DNA of 64,000 bases, taken from positions 248,001-312,000 of the forward strand of contig JADKJP010000003.1 in NCBI GenBank assembly GCA_016720935.1, in the 5' to 3' direction. Within the stretch, counting starts at the first letter, position 1. Each line of letters opens with the position of its first letter. Positions 25,685-35,100 of the stretch are shown here, piece after piece. Both the position numbers and the translations under genes were made by a program. The notes beneath the pieces were generated by a model. It saw only the letters and a list, made by a program, of their open reading frames with translations. It made no database searches and was not told where the DNA came from. The DNA comes from Bacteroidota bacterium (lineage in GTDB: Bacteria > Bacteroidota > Bacteroidia > AKYH767-A > 2013-40CM-41-45).

Positions 25685-25972
25685 ATGTTTAAAGATCTCG
25701 ATCCGCTCCTTCACTCTCAATTGCGTTTGGCAATCATGTCCTTGCTCATCAGCGTGAAGGAAGCGGATTTTTCATTTCTCAAAGAGAAAACCGGTGCAAC
25801 TGCAGGAAACCTGAGTGTGCAAATCACAAAATTATCGGAAGCGGATTACATAACTGTAAATAAAACCTTCCGCGACAATTATCCTCTTACCACGTGTAAG
25901 GTTACCCCTAAAGGTATTCAGGCTTTCGAAAAATATGTTGAAAGTATTAAAGGCTATCTTGGAACAAAATGA
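25685..25972 (+). CDS. Winged-helix transcriptional regulator (HTH_34/MarR-like)
   Basis: This compact 95-aa DNA-binding protein consists almost entirely of one winged helix-turn-helix. HSQLRLAIMSLLISVKEADFSFLKEKTGATAGNLSVQITKLSEADYITVNKTF covers helices 1-3. The wing is NYPLTTCKVTPKGIQAFEKYVE, ending in a dimerisation helix. TPKG followed by a hydrophobic helix is typical of PF13601 (winged helix DNA-binding domain). No ligand-binding domain is present. It is the second gene of a pair with a membrane protein and is preceded by a perfect 14-bp palindrome that is its likeliest target. Confidence 0.85.
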   Translation: MFKDLDPLLHSQLRLAIMSLLISVKEADFSFLKEKTGATAGNLSVQITKLSEADYITVNKTFRDNYPLTTCKVTPKGIQAFEKYVESIKGYLGTK

Positions 25973-26082
25973 AGTTCAGGTATTGCGAAAATTAATAACT
26001 GTAACCTAAATTTTGAAAAAATCCTGCATCACAAAGGGTTCACAAAGCACACAAAGAAATTCTCAAATCGCGCATCAAATCT

Positions 26083-26110
26083 ACAATCTACAATCTACAA
26101 TCAGCAATCA
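26083..26110. repeat. CTACAAT heptamer tract overlapping the ispG stop codon
   Basis: Tandem CTACAAT units lead into CAGCAATCAATC. The ispG stop codon (26101-26103) and its last codons are formed by this tract. The same CTACAATCAGCAAT wording ends the 118-bp repeats at 52.9-53.2 kb. Confidence 0.85.
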
Positions 26111-28116
26111 ATCAAAGCCCTCGCTTCCTGCCAGTCCCCATGCTTCTTAATTAACTCAACAAGTGCTTCCACCGCCTGGTTTTCATCAATGTTTCGTTCT
26201 ACAACTTCTTTGCCTTTGTATAAGGTAATTTTTCCCGGTCCGGTTCCAACATATCCGTAATCCGCATCCGCCATTTCACCCGGACCGTTTACTATACAAC
26301 CCATGATCCCGATTTTTACGCCTTTGAGGTGATCCGTGCGTGAACGGATTTTCGCTGTAGTTTCCTGCAAATCGAAAAGAGTTCGTCCGCAGCTTGGGCA
26401 ACTGATGTACTCTGTTTTTGAAATGCGCGTACGTGTAGCCTGTAAGATTCCAAAGACTGTCGCGTTGATCATTTTTTCTGAAGCGACTTCAGGAGCTGAA
26501 ACCCAGATACCGTCACCAAAACCATCCAGAAGCAAAGCTCCGAAATCGGTTGATGCATGAAGCTGCAAATCATCGCTTGAAATTCCTGAGTAATTCCTTT
26601 TAAGGATGACAGGGATCTGGCAGTCCATTTCCATCAAGGCAATCATCGCTCTTCTTTGTTCTGCCATCCCGTGCGGATTTGAAGTTTCCAGAATCAATAC
26701 AGACTTTGATGCCTTTTGTATTGATGAAGAAAACTCCGCCTTTAACAGATCACTTATTGTAACAGAAATAAAATTTAATTGCCCGCTTAGTACTCCTGAT
26801 TTTAGAAATTCAGAAAAAGTGAGCAAAGGAAAATGTCGATCCCGTGTTTTCAGATTCTGCCATATCGAAGCATTTAGTATGACACCCAACGTTCCGGGAA
26901 TTTCAAAGTCGATACTTTTATCTCCTGTATAAATATAATCGCATGCCTGATCACTCAGGTTCCATTTATCGCTTGCTACCGCGTAATTGTATCCAACCGG
27001 AAATAAGGAAGCGGCAGTAATTTTTTCCTTATGACTAAAATCCGCGATTACACGAGGTACCTCATGACCACCAATGTTTGAAACCGTTAAAGAATTTCTT
27101 CGATTATATTCATACGGCGAATAGGGTAAAGTCAGCTTATGTTCAGCCCCATCGTCCCCCGTCCCTCGTCCCTCGTCCCTTCTTTCAATCACCACAATCT
27201 CATCCTGAACTTTCTCCCTCTCACCATACCGTCCCACCAATGAAAGCGCTACAGGAATTTCAAACTCCGGATCTTCCGTCAAAGACACACGAATAGTATC
27301 TCCGATGCCGTCTTCAAGGAGCGTCCCAATTCCAACGGCTGATTTTATTCTTCCATCTTCTCCTTCGCCTGCTTCAGTAACACCGAGATGCAAAGGATAA
27401 TTCATGTTTTCCAATTCCATCTTTTGGATGAGAAGCCGGTAAGCCTGAACCATGATTTGTGGATTACTCGCTTTCATGGAGAGCACAATATTTTTGTACT
27501 CGTTCTCCTCGCAAATTCTTAAAAACTCAAGGGCGGATTCAACCATACCGAGAGGAGAATCACCATAACGACTCATGATGCGGTCACTCAGCGAACCGTG
27601 ATTGGTGCCGATTCGCATGGCAGTACCGTATTCTTTACAGATTTTTACAAGAGGAGTGAAACGTTCTCGAATTCTTTCCAGTTCAGCATCATAAGCCGCA
27701 TCGGTATAATCTATCGATTCGAATTTCTTTTTATCCGCGTAGTTGCCTGGGTTCACACGTACTTTTTCCACTACACGCGCAGCCCATTCAGCTGCATTGG
27801 GAGTAAAATGTATATCAGCAACCAGAGGAGTATTGTATCCCCGTTGACGTAGTTCTTTTTTGATGTTCTCGAGATTCTTCGCTTCGTTGATGCTTGGCGC
27901 TGTGATGCGTACAAGCTCGCATCCGGCTTCAATCATCCGAATGCTTTGTTCAACTGTGGCTATGGTGTTCATGGTATCCGTGGTCGTCATGGATTGAACA
28001 CGAATCGGATTTTTGCCACCGATACCAAGATCACCAACTTTCACTTCCCGTGTCACATAACGGGAGTAACGTGTAAGGCTGGTGCAATAGGCCGGATAAG
28101 AAAGAATTTTTGCCAT
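26101..28116 (-). CDS. ispG: (E)-4-hydroxy-3-methylbut-2-enyl-diphosphate synthase IspG, long form
   Basis: IspG is a 4Fe-4S enzyme of the MEP isoprenoid pathway that converts MEcPP to HMBPP. From ATG 28116 it is 671 aa; a further frame to 28152 is possible. The N-terminal TIM barrel has GGKNPIRVQSMTTTDT and PLVADIHFTPNAA. A long central insert (about residues 300-540) is typical of the Bacteroidota/Chlamydiae/plant form. The C-terminal reductase domain has cluster cysteines in YISCPSCGRTL and GIMGCIVNGPGEM with the ligand glutamate. Two oddities stand out. Four heptamers of the AGGGACG family (27154-27181) lie in frame in the linker between barrel and insert, encoding a hydrophilic RRDEGRGTGDDG stretch. 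The stop codon lies in a CTACAAT tract. The reading frame is intact. Confidence 0.93.
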   Translation of the reverse strand: MAKILSYPAYCTSLTRYSRYVTREVKVGDLGIGGKNPIRVQSMTTTDTMNTIATVEQSIRMIEAGCELVRITAPSINEAKNLENIKKELRQRGYNTPLVADIHFTPNAAEWAARVVEKVRVNPGNYADKKKFESIDYTDAAYDAELERIRERFTPLVKICKEYGTAMRIGTNHGSLSDRIMSRYGDSPLGMVESALEFLRICEENEYKNIVLSMKASNPQIMVQAYRLLIQKMELENMNYPLHLGVTEAGEGEDGRIKSAVGIGTLLEDGIGDTIRVSLTEDPEFEIPVALSLVGRYGEREKVQDEIVVIERRDEGRGTGDDGAEHKLTLPYSPYEYNRRNSLTVSNIGGHEVPRVIADFSHKEKITAASLFPVGYNYAVASDKWNLSDQACDYIYTGDKSIDFEIPGTLGVILNASIWQNLKTRDRHFPLLTFSEFLKSGVLSGQLNFISVTISDLLKAEFSSSIQKASKSVLILETSNPHGMAEQRRAMIALMEMDCQIPVILKRNYSGISSDDLQLHASTDFGALLLDGFGDGIWVSAPEVASEKMINATVFGILQATRTRISKTEYISCPSCGRTLFDLQETTAKIRSRTDHLKGVKIGIMGCIVNGPGEMADADYGYVGTGPGKITLYKGKEVVERNIDENQAVEALVELIKKHGDWQEARALIDC
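27154..27181 (-). repeat. AGGGACG heptamer quartet inside ispG
   Basis: On the reverse strand there are three AGGGACG units and one GGGGACG. Four-unit arrays of the same words occur at 52895, 53013 and 53131. The 28 nt sit in the coding frame of ispG. One unit more or fewer would shift the frame. Confidence 0.93.
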
Positions 28117-28161
28117 AAAAAACTGAACAAAGATAGGGGAAACATGTTTCAATTTTCTGAA

Positions 28162-28195
28162 AATAGAAACGCCGGATTGTTCCGGCGTTTCTATT
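28162..28195 (-). terminator. Perfect 15-bp stem terminator after the small T9SS gene
   Basis: AATAGAAACGCCGGA and TCCGGCGTTTCTATT pair perfectly around TTGT. On the reverse strand it is followed by TTTCAGAAAATT. It lies between the T9SS gene and ispG. Confidence 0.85.
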
Positions 28196-28236
28196 CCTAA
28201 ACCTTAAACTCAACAATACTCTTTATTTATCGCTAT

Positions 28237-28917
28237 TTATTCCTTGATAATTTTCGCGAAACGGGATTTTCCATTCTTACGACCAAGTTCGATCAGGTAA
28301 TTTCCCGGGCTCAATTGGCTCACATCCAGGTAACTCTTAAACACCGTTGAGTAATACAATACAGCCCCTTTTAAATCAATAATTCTTACGTATTTAACAT
28401 CGTTATCCGGGCTCGATTCCAGCCTGATAAATTGTACCGCAGGATTCGGATAGGCCAGAATTGACTGCGTTCCGGGTTCTTCAATTCCACTCAGCCGAAC
28501 AAAATACACATGCACCGTGAGGGTGTCGGATTGAACACCGGCGGTTCTTGCCGCAGGCCATACGACTACGATGTTATCACCATCGTCGTAATGTGTCAAA
28601 TCAAATTGATAGGGTAGTGGTCTGGCAATAACAGAGTCGCCCGGAAAGATCTGAAGAGTTGCACTGCTGTCGGAATAAATTGTGTCCGTTACACCCGGGT
28701 TACCCTGTACCAAAACGTCAAAAGCTCCGGTAAATGTTTGGTTTCCGGTGTTGCTGATATTTATGGTAACAGAATCATAGGATTGAATATCATATGCGGT
28801 ATCCTGGCTGGCGACCGGAAAGTTTGCCAGGCTGGTAATTGAGAGCCTCGCCTGCCCAAAACTCAGCTGCAAACCGAGCCCGAAAAAAGCGAAAATCAAT
28901 AAGCTTCGAAGTTTCAT
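28237..28917 (-). CDS. Small T9SS-sorted secreted protein
   Basis: From ATG 28917 the product is 226 aa with a signal peptide (MKLRSLLIFAFFGLGLQLSFGQ). The middle (about 25-140) is a beta-rich domain: SVTINISNTGNQTFTGAFDVLVQGNPG is a CARDB/DUF11-like NxGN pattern common in surface proteins. The C-terminus (about 150-226) is a T9SS type A sorting domain: SILAYPNPAVQFIRLE, YVRIIDLKGAVLY, LSPGNYLIEL, RFAKIIKE. It should be exported by the T9SS, but its binding target is unknown. It is transcribed divergently from the 487-aa helical protein gene through overlapping promoters. Confidence 0.82.
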   Translation of the reverse strand: MKLRSLLIFAFFGLGLQLSFGQARLSITSLANFPVASQDTAYDIQSYDSVTINISNTGNQTFTGAFDVLVQGNPGVTDTIYSDSSATLQIFPGDSVIARPLPYQFDLTHYDDGDNIVVVWPAARTAGVQSDTLTVHVYFVRLSGIEEPGTQSILAYPNPAVQFIRLESSPDNDVKYVRIIDLKGAVLYYSTVFKSYLDVSQLSPGNYLIELGRKNGKSRFAKIIKE

Positions 28918-28941
28918 ACCTGTCCGTTTTAATAAGTTGAT

Positions 28942-28973
28942 CAAATGTATCAAAATCTGTTTCAGATTCGAAA
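28942..28973 (-). promoter_or_regulatory. Promoter of the small T9SS gene
   Basis: On the reverse strand TTTC (28973-28970), a 20-nt spacer and a perfect -7 TACATTTG (28949-28942). It overlaps the promoter of the divergent gene. Confidence 0.55.
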
Positions 28974-28990
28974 TATATTTTCTATATTTC
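28960..28990 (+). promoter_or_regulatory. Promoter of the divergent 487-aa protein gene
   Basis: TTTC (28960-28963), a 19-nt spacer and TATATTTC (28983-28990, one change from consensus). The leader would be about 16 nt to ATG 29012. Confidence 0.5.
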
Positions 28991-29011
28991 TTACCCGTTC
29001 AAAACCAGAAT

Positions 29012-30475
29012 ATGGACATATTGAATTCCATTGTGGCCGGCATGAGCAAAGAACAGGTCCGGTATTTCAAAGTGTATCTCAGTCGAAGTCACGACCGTGA
29101 CGACCGGCTCGATATCCAGCTTTTTGATTACATGCGTAAGACCGGGGAGGAGTACGATGAAGAGAAAATCTTCAAAAAACTATATCATTCTGAAGATAAA
29201 AATTCCTTTTACCGGTTGCGTAACCGTTTGCTGCAGGATCTTAATAAAAGCACCCTCATTCAACATTACGATGATGATGAGACCGGTTATACATTGCATT
29301 TGCTGGCACTTGAAAAATTTTATTTCAGCAGGAACAATACACGGGTAGCGAATTATTTTTTGAAAAAGGCGGAAGCAGAGGCGAGAAAGACTGAGAATTT
29401 TGAATTGCTCGATATTATTTACGGGGATTTCATCCGGCTTTCTCATGAATTGTTATCCATCAATCCTGAAGAATACATTCAGAAAAGAAAAGAAAACCAG
29501 GAACAAATCCGCCAGCTGCGTGCGATCGAGGATATTCTGGCCGTGGTCAGTTATAAAATGAAACTGACTCAGAACTTCGCTTCTGATGAAAATCCAATTC
29601 TCCCATTGCTACAGCAAACGGTAGAAAATTATTCACAGGACAAAGAACTGATCCGCAGCGCGAAATTGAGGTTCAGGATATATCATGCGGTTACTCAGAT
29701 ATTGCTTCAAAAAAGAGATTACAAAGCACTTGAAGAATATTTATTATCTGTCTTTAAGGAATTTAATGAAGAAAAACTTTTTGTCAGGACCAATCATGAT
29801 ACGAAATTGCAGATGCTGGTGTACCTGGTGAACTCACTTTTCAAAAACAATAAGCTGAAAGAATCCCTGCATTACACCGAACAGTTGCGTTTGGCGATGG
29901 AGGAATATCAGCGTTTGTATTATGACAAGTACCTGTTCTTTTATTACAATTCTCTTGTGATCAACTATTCACGTCTCGACCGTAATCGTGCGATAGAAAT
30001 ATTGGAAGAGATGAAAGGGAATGAAAAAATCCGTTCCAATCCATTTTACGAGATGTTTGTTTATCTCAACCTTGCTGTTTCATGGTTCGATAAAAAGGAT
30101 TTCCATTTGTCGATACGTAATCTCAACAAGCTTTATCTGCTTGACGGTTACGCGAAAGCCGATCGTTCTTTGCAATTTAAAATCGCGATTGCCGAATTAA
30201 TGATTCGTTATGAATTGAAAGATTTTGATGTCCTCGAAAATAAAATCCGTCAGGTGAAAAAGGATTTCAAAGAGTTCTTCAACAAGCAGGTGAATTCAAG
30301 GGAGATTTTAATGGTCAGCGTCATTGGAAAACTCATCGAAAGTGATTCACTTAAACAAGAAAAAAATCTGATGGCAAAAGTAAAGCAACTTATTTTTACA
30401 TCGGAAGAAGAAGATTCAGGAGATTCCGAAATATTGAATTATAAAACCTGGTTGAAGGAAAAACTAACAATGTAA
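29012..30475 (+). CDS. 487-aa alpha-helical repeat protein of unknown function
   Basis: I do not recognise a named family. From ATG 29012 the protein is soluble, highly charged and almost wholly helical. It opens with MDILNSIVAGMSKEQVRYFKVYLSRSH, a helix-turn pattern reminiscent of a small DNA- or protein-binding domain. DRLDIQLFDYMRKTGEEYDEEKIFKKLYHSEDKNSFYRLRNRLLQDLNKSTL comes next. The rest is TPR-like helix pairs (ALEKFYFSRNNTRVANYFLKKAEAEARK; LRFRIYHAVTQILLQKRDYKALEEYLL; FYEMFVYLNLAVSWFDKKDFHLSIRNLNKLYLL). There is no signal peptide or transmembrane segment, so it should be cytoplasmic. Similar proteins are widespread in Bacteroidota as hypotheticals (recalled impression). An upstream frame to 28937 lies before the predicted promoter and is rejected. 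Confidence 0.75.
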   Translation: MDILNSIVAGMSKEQVRYFKVYLSRSHDRDDRLDIQLFDYMRKTGEEYDEEKIFKKLYHSEDKNSFYRLRNRLLQDLNKSTLIQHYDDDETGYTLHLLALEKFYFSRNNTRVANYFLKKAEAEARKTENFELLDIIYGDFIRLSHELLSINPEEYIQKRKENQEQIRQLRAIEDILAVVSYKMKLTQNFASDENPILPLLQQTVENYSQDKELIRSAKLRFRIYHAVTQILLQKRDYKALEEYLLSVFKEFNEEKLFVRTNHDTKLQMLVYLVNSLFKNNKLKESLHYTEQLRLAMEEYQRLYYDKYLFFYYNSLVINYSRLDRNRAIEILEEMKGNEKIRSNPFYEMFVYLNLAVSWFDKKDFHLSIRNLNKLYLLDGYAKADRSLQFKIAIAELMIRYELKDFDVLENKIRQVKKDFKEFFNKQVNSREILMVSVIGKLIESDSLKQEKNLMAKVKQLIFTSEEEDSGDSEILNYKTWLKEKLTM

Positions 30476-30495
30476 TTTCCGGAAAAAATCCTGCT

Positions 30496-31380
30496 TCAGA
30501 ATAAAAGCCCTTTGCATGTATCGCCTTTGAATTTATTTTTTGGTTTATAGGCTTTGAAGAGATTGGTCGTAAAATAATATGTAAAGTTAATATTGGTGTA
30601 CACATACCAATCAAGATTGTCGGGATTTCCTCTTGCGCCAAAATTTGGTTTGCCACCGGGATAATCCGGATCATTGGATGGATCGGATAAAAAGACAGCA
30701 TCAGGTCCTTGGGCTGCGAGCAATTCTTGTTTGTCGGGATAATGTGTGCTTACATCGTCTAGATAATCGGTAAAAGTTTTTCTGAAACCGATTTCCGCGC
30801 CAACATCAAAATGTTGAGTCACTTTGAGCATAAAACCTCCTCCCACAGGAATTGAAAACTGTTGAAGGGAGTAGGGTTTAGGATATGGTCCCTGGAGGTA
30901 TTGTCCCTCTGTTCCTACTTTTTGCAATTCATAAGTCTTTCCGTTCAGGTCACGTTTCGGGTTGAACTGAAAATAAGCGAAACCGGCGAAGACATAAGGT
31001 GCAAGAATGTTGCGTTTTGAAAATCCTCTTTTTCGGTTTTCCAGTTTATAGATGAAATGAATTCCTGCTTCATCGATATCGGAATAAAAACTCAGATTGC
31101 GATACTGGTTTCCGGACAAGTTGACTCCATTCGCGTCACTGGCTGTTACACGGCCGTGAAAAGCGGCAAGTCGAATATGGACCCGGGAGAAAAACAGAAA
31201 ATTGATATGCGCGCCAAACCCCGGCCGGGTGAAGATGAGGGTGAAATTATCGTCGAGTTCACCCGCGTAATTGGATGCACCTGCTGAAAGACCTACACCC
31301 ATGACTCCACGTGCTTCCTGTGCTCCTGAATTTAAGGGGATGAAGAAAATAAAAAGTAAAAGGAATGTGAGCCGTGACAA
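30496..31380 (-). CDS. DUF6089 outer-membrane beta-barrel protein, PorG-like
   Basis: The 294-aa product has a signal peptide (to about residue 20, NSGAQ) and a beta-barrel pattern with alternating strands. GVMGVGLSAGASNYAGELDDNF near the start, IDEAGIHFIYKLENRKRG, APYVFAGFAYFQFNPKRDL, FSIPVGGGFMLKVTQHFDVGAEIGFRKTFTDYLDDVS and WYVYTNINFTYYF at the end fit the DUF6089 family. Family members include PorG-type proteins linked to the T9SS in Flavobacteriia. A T9SS role would fit the four T9SS cargo genes in this window, but it is not proved. It starts 15 nt after the deacetylase stop and so is probably cotranscribed. Confidence 0.8.
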   Translation of the reverse strand: MSRLTFLLLFIFFIPLNSGAQEARGVMGVGLSAGASNYAGELDDNFTLIFTRPGFGAHINFLFFSRVHIRLAAFHGRVTASDANGVNLSGNQYRNLSFYSDIDEAGIHFIYKLENRKRGFSKRNILAPYVFAGFAYFQFNPKRDLNGKTYELQKVGTEGQYLQGPYPKPYSLQQFSIPVGGGFMLKVTQHFDVGAEIGFRKTFTDYLDDVSTHYPDKQELLAAQGPDAVFLSDPSNDPDYPGGKPNFGARGNPDNLDWYVYTNINFTYYFTTNLFKAYKPKNKFKGDTCKGLLF

Positions 31381-31395
31381 ATTGGAATGTTTGTT

Positions 31396-31998
31396 TTAAT
31401 TTTCTGGTAAGGCTGCAAATGTATAACCCATTTTGATAAAATGATCCATGACTTTTGGCAGCGCAAGCCGAAGGCGATCCTGTGCTTTAAGACTGTCATG
31501 AAAAACAATCACTGAGCCGGGCAGAGCACTTTTTATTACCCTTTGATAACATTGCTCACCGTTCAGGTTGGTATCGTAATCTTTGCTCAAAACATCCCAC
31601 ATCACAATCCTGTATTTTTTTTTGAGCGCGGAGATCTGTGAAATCCTGATTTTTCCATAAGGTGGACGAAAAAGTCTGGAAGAAATTAATTTGTTGGCAA
31701 GTTCAATGTCTTCGCTGTATTTTTTGTCTGCTGTATCCCATCCATTCAAATGATGATATGTGTGGTTCCCTGTAGTATGACCATTTTCACGAATGCTTTG
31801 AAATATCGTTGGGTGTTTTCTTACATTATCTCCGATGCAGAAAAATGTCGCTTTGACATTTCTCTTTTTTAATTCTTCCAAAACCCAGGGTGTGACTTCC
31901 GGAATCGGTCCGTCGTCAAATGTGAGATAAAGAATTTTGTCTTTAACCGGGACATGCCAAAGCAGAGATGGGTAAAAGAAAGAAAGTAATCGAAACAT
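31396..31998 (-). CDS. Polysaccharide deacetylase (NodB/CE4 family)
   Basis: CE4 enzymes remove N-acetyl groups from glycans such as peptidoglycan or exopolysaccharide, using a metal ion. The 200-aa product has all the NodB motifs. ILYLTFDDGP (about residues 22-31) holds the catalytic and metal aspartates, and GNHTYHHL has the metal histidines. RLFRPPYGK, VMWDVLSKDYD and SVIVFHDS complete the active site. There is no long signal peptide; the N-terminus MFRLLSFFYPSLLW is weakly hydrophobic and may anchor it. It sits between the DUF2723 gene and the DUF6089 gene, all on the reverse strand, suggesting an envelope-glycan context. Confidence 0.9.
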   Translation of the reverse strand: MFRLLSFFYPSLLWHVPVKDKILYLTFDDGPIPEVTPWVLEELKKRNVKATFFCIGDNVRKHPTIFQSIRENGHTTGNHTYHHLNGWDTADKKYSEDIELANKLISSRLFRPPYGKIRISQISALKKKYRIVMWDVLSKDYDTNLNGEQCYQRVIKSALPGSVIVFHDSLKAQDRLRLALPKVMDHFIKMGYTFAALPEN

Positions 31999-32066
31999 GA
32001 TTGAAGAATTCCGGTTGTCTGTAAAATTATCGAAAAGCGGGAAGGATTACAATGATATTTGAAGAA

Positions 32067-32100
32067 TAAAAAAGGCTGCCCGATCGAGGCAGCCTTTTTA
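32067..32100 (-). terminator. Intrinsic terminator after the DUF2723 gene
   Basis: The stem AAAAAGGCTGCC / GGCAGCCTTTTT encloses CGATCGA, 22 nt past the DUF2723 stop. It partly separates that gene from the deacetylase gene downstream. Confidence 0.88.
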
Positions 32101-32121
32101 TAAATGGAAAATAGAATTGTT

Positions 32122-35100
32122 TTAGTATCCGGATTCTTTGGCAAAGCCAAGGAAAGCTTTTTCTGTTTTGTCCGAAAGCTCTTTCTGGTTGGTTTGTTTC
32201 AGAATACTTGTTAAAGACTGAAGGATATACAAAGCCTGGTTCATGTCCTGATCCAGAAGTTTGTAATACTTTGTTCCTTTCAGTGAAAGATAATACTTCA
32301 TGTTATCACCATATATCGCGCCGATACGTTCTGAGATAGCATTGCCTTTTGCAATAAGTTCATTTTTCTTTGTGAGTTCCATATCGGCTGCCATCAGCGT
32401 ATCCTGACGGTTATAAGCACCTGCTGCACGATAATAGAGTTCAGCGATCTTGGTCATGAAATAATTGTATGGAATAGTTTTATCAGGCATTTCTTCCACA
32501 CATTTATCAAGAACCTTGATTGCTGAGTCACGTTTGTTTTCGTTCATCAATTCTTCCGCAAGACGGCTGAAATTAATTCGGAAATTGGTAGTCATCCGCA
32601 TGTTGTTTTCATCCAGATATACAGCAGGATCTTTCATATTGCCCCAGACAAATTTTGTCATCACGTTATTGTACATGATGTCAGTGTTTACACGTCCGGG
32701 AACCATTTCGCTCCTGGATTCAGTGCGGATAGGAACAATTCTGTAGGTGAGTCCTTCAAGCTGGAAGTAAGGTTCAAGATTGAGGTAATTTTCAGAACCA
32801 ACTGTTGTCGCGAAATAAACCGGGCGTTTCCAGTGATTGTTGGCCAGGATGTTCAGGATCATGAGATCATTTTTCATGAGGTAGCTTCCATCGAGTGTCC
32901 ATTGCATCACTTTCACGATTTTATCCGCATCTTTTGCAGGAACGACACCGTTAGCAATTACTTCAGCGGAATCAATGGTGAGTTTTACTGTTTTAGTCGG
33001 GAAATAATTGATTTCTTCGCCTGAATTTGTGCGGGCTTTTGCCTGTGGATCATCACTACCCATGAAATCGACAAGTTCTTTCAGTTCAACCGGCTCTTTA
33101 ATACCGCGATCATAGAACGGAATATAGTCACGGCGTCCAAGCATATACTTATCCTGAGTCCAGCTGATCGCTATTGGATCAGAATCATAATACTTACGTT
33201 TCAACTGATCAACGTACCATTCCGTATTCAGGAGGCTCAGGTTGACAACACGCACATCTGTACGCACATTTTCAACTTCCTGAACATACCATAAGGGGAA
33301 AGTATCGTTGTCTCCATTTGTAAACAAAATCGCGTTCGGTGCACAGGAGTTGAGATAATCAGTCGCGAAATCGCGTGAAGTATAACGGTTAGAACGATCA
33401 TGATCATTCCATTCCGCTTTGGCCATCACTGCAGGAACTGCGACAAGACAAAGAGCTGTGGTAACTACAGCAGAAGCAGTAGCAGGGACACGTTTTTTCA
33501 AAAACTCATACAGTGAAAGTACACCAAGGCCTATCCAGATCGCGAATGCATAATAGGATCCTGCATAAGCATAATCCCGTTCACGTGGTTGGAGTGGTGT
33601 TCCGTTCAGATAGATTACAATCGCGATACCGGTGAAGAAGAAGAGCAACATAACAACCCAGGCATCTTTATTATCGCGGGAATAGTGATAAACCATTCCG
33701 ATGATACCGAGAATGAAAGGCAGGAAATACATGTAGTTGCGTGCCTTATTGTTGGTCATTGTTTCCGGTAGGTTATCCTGAGGGCCAAGACGCATTTCGT
33801 CGATGAATTTTACACCGCTCAACCAATTGCCTTTTGTAATTCCTCCGGGTCCCTGTAGGTCATTCTGACGTCCCGCGAAATTCCACATGAAATAACGCCA
33901 GTACATTTCTCCCATCTGATAAACAAAGAAGAATTTCAGATTTTCTCCAAAGGTTGGTGTGCGGTCACCTTTTACATCTGCCCATTTTTTATATTCGTTG
34001 ATGTGACTTTGCTGATTGCTCCACATTCGTGGGAAGACAGTAGTTTTATCCTGTTCGTAAACCGGATCGATTTTAGAAGGACCTTTTATATATTTTGATT
34101 CGCCTTCCACTTTTGCCCAGGTATCATCGCCAACTTTCTGATCAATAACTTTTGCATTGTAGTATTGACCGATAAACAACGGACGCTCTCCATACTGTTC
34201 ACGTTTCAGATAGGAAATGAAATTGAACACGTTTTCAGGATTGTTCTCATCGAGCGGAGGATTCGCCGCGGAGCGGATTACAATTTGCGCAAAGGAAGAA
34301 TAACCGATCATGATGAAAACGAAACAAAGAATTGCCGTGTTCCAGATCGGATGATTTTTTTTCTTCGTGTAGATCAAGCCCCAGATAACACCTGCGACGA
34401 TAAGTAATGCGTAAAAAATAATTCCTGAACCGAATGGCATTCCGAAGCCGTTCACAAAGACCCGGTCAAATGTTCCGGCAAGTGTTATTGCTCCCTGGAT
34501 AATTCCATACTGAATAAAACCAAGTACAAGTGTCCCGAGAATAGCAGTGTAAATAATTCCTTTTGTGGATACTTTGTATTTTTTGAAATAGATCACAAAG
34601 GCAAGCGCGGGAATGGTAAGGAGGTTCAACAAGTGGACTCCAATACTAAGCCCCATCAGATATGCGATCAGGATCAGCCATCGTAAATTGTGAGGTTCGT
34701 CAGCGGCATTTTCCCATTTGAAAATGGCCCAGAAAACAATCGCGGTGAAGAACGATGAACTCGCATATACCTCACCCTCTACAGCAGAGAACCAGAATGA
34801 ATCACTGAATGTATAGGCCAGTGCACCAACGAGCCCGGCTCCCATGACAGCGATGAGTTTATCAGTGGAAATTTCTCCTTTACCGATTACAATTTTGCGT
34901 GCCAGTGCAGTGATGGTCCAGAACAGGAAAAGGATTGTGAAAGCACTCATCAATGCTGATAATATATTCACAGCAATCGGATACATGCGGACATCATCTC
35001 CCCCAAAAAGGATAAAGATTCGTGCAAGCATTAGAAACAGTGGAGCGCCCGGTGGGTGACCTACTTCCAGTTTGTGAGCTGTGGCGATAAATTCACCACA

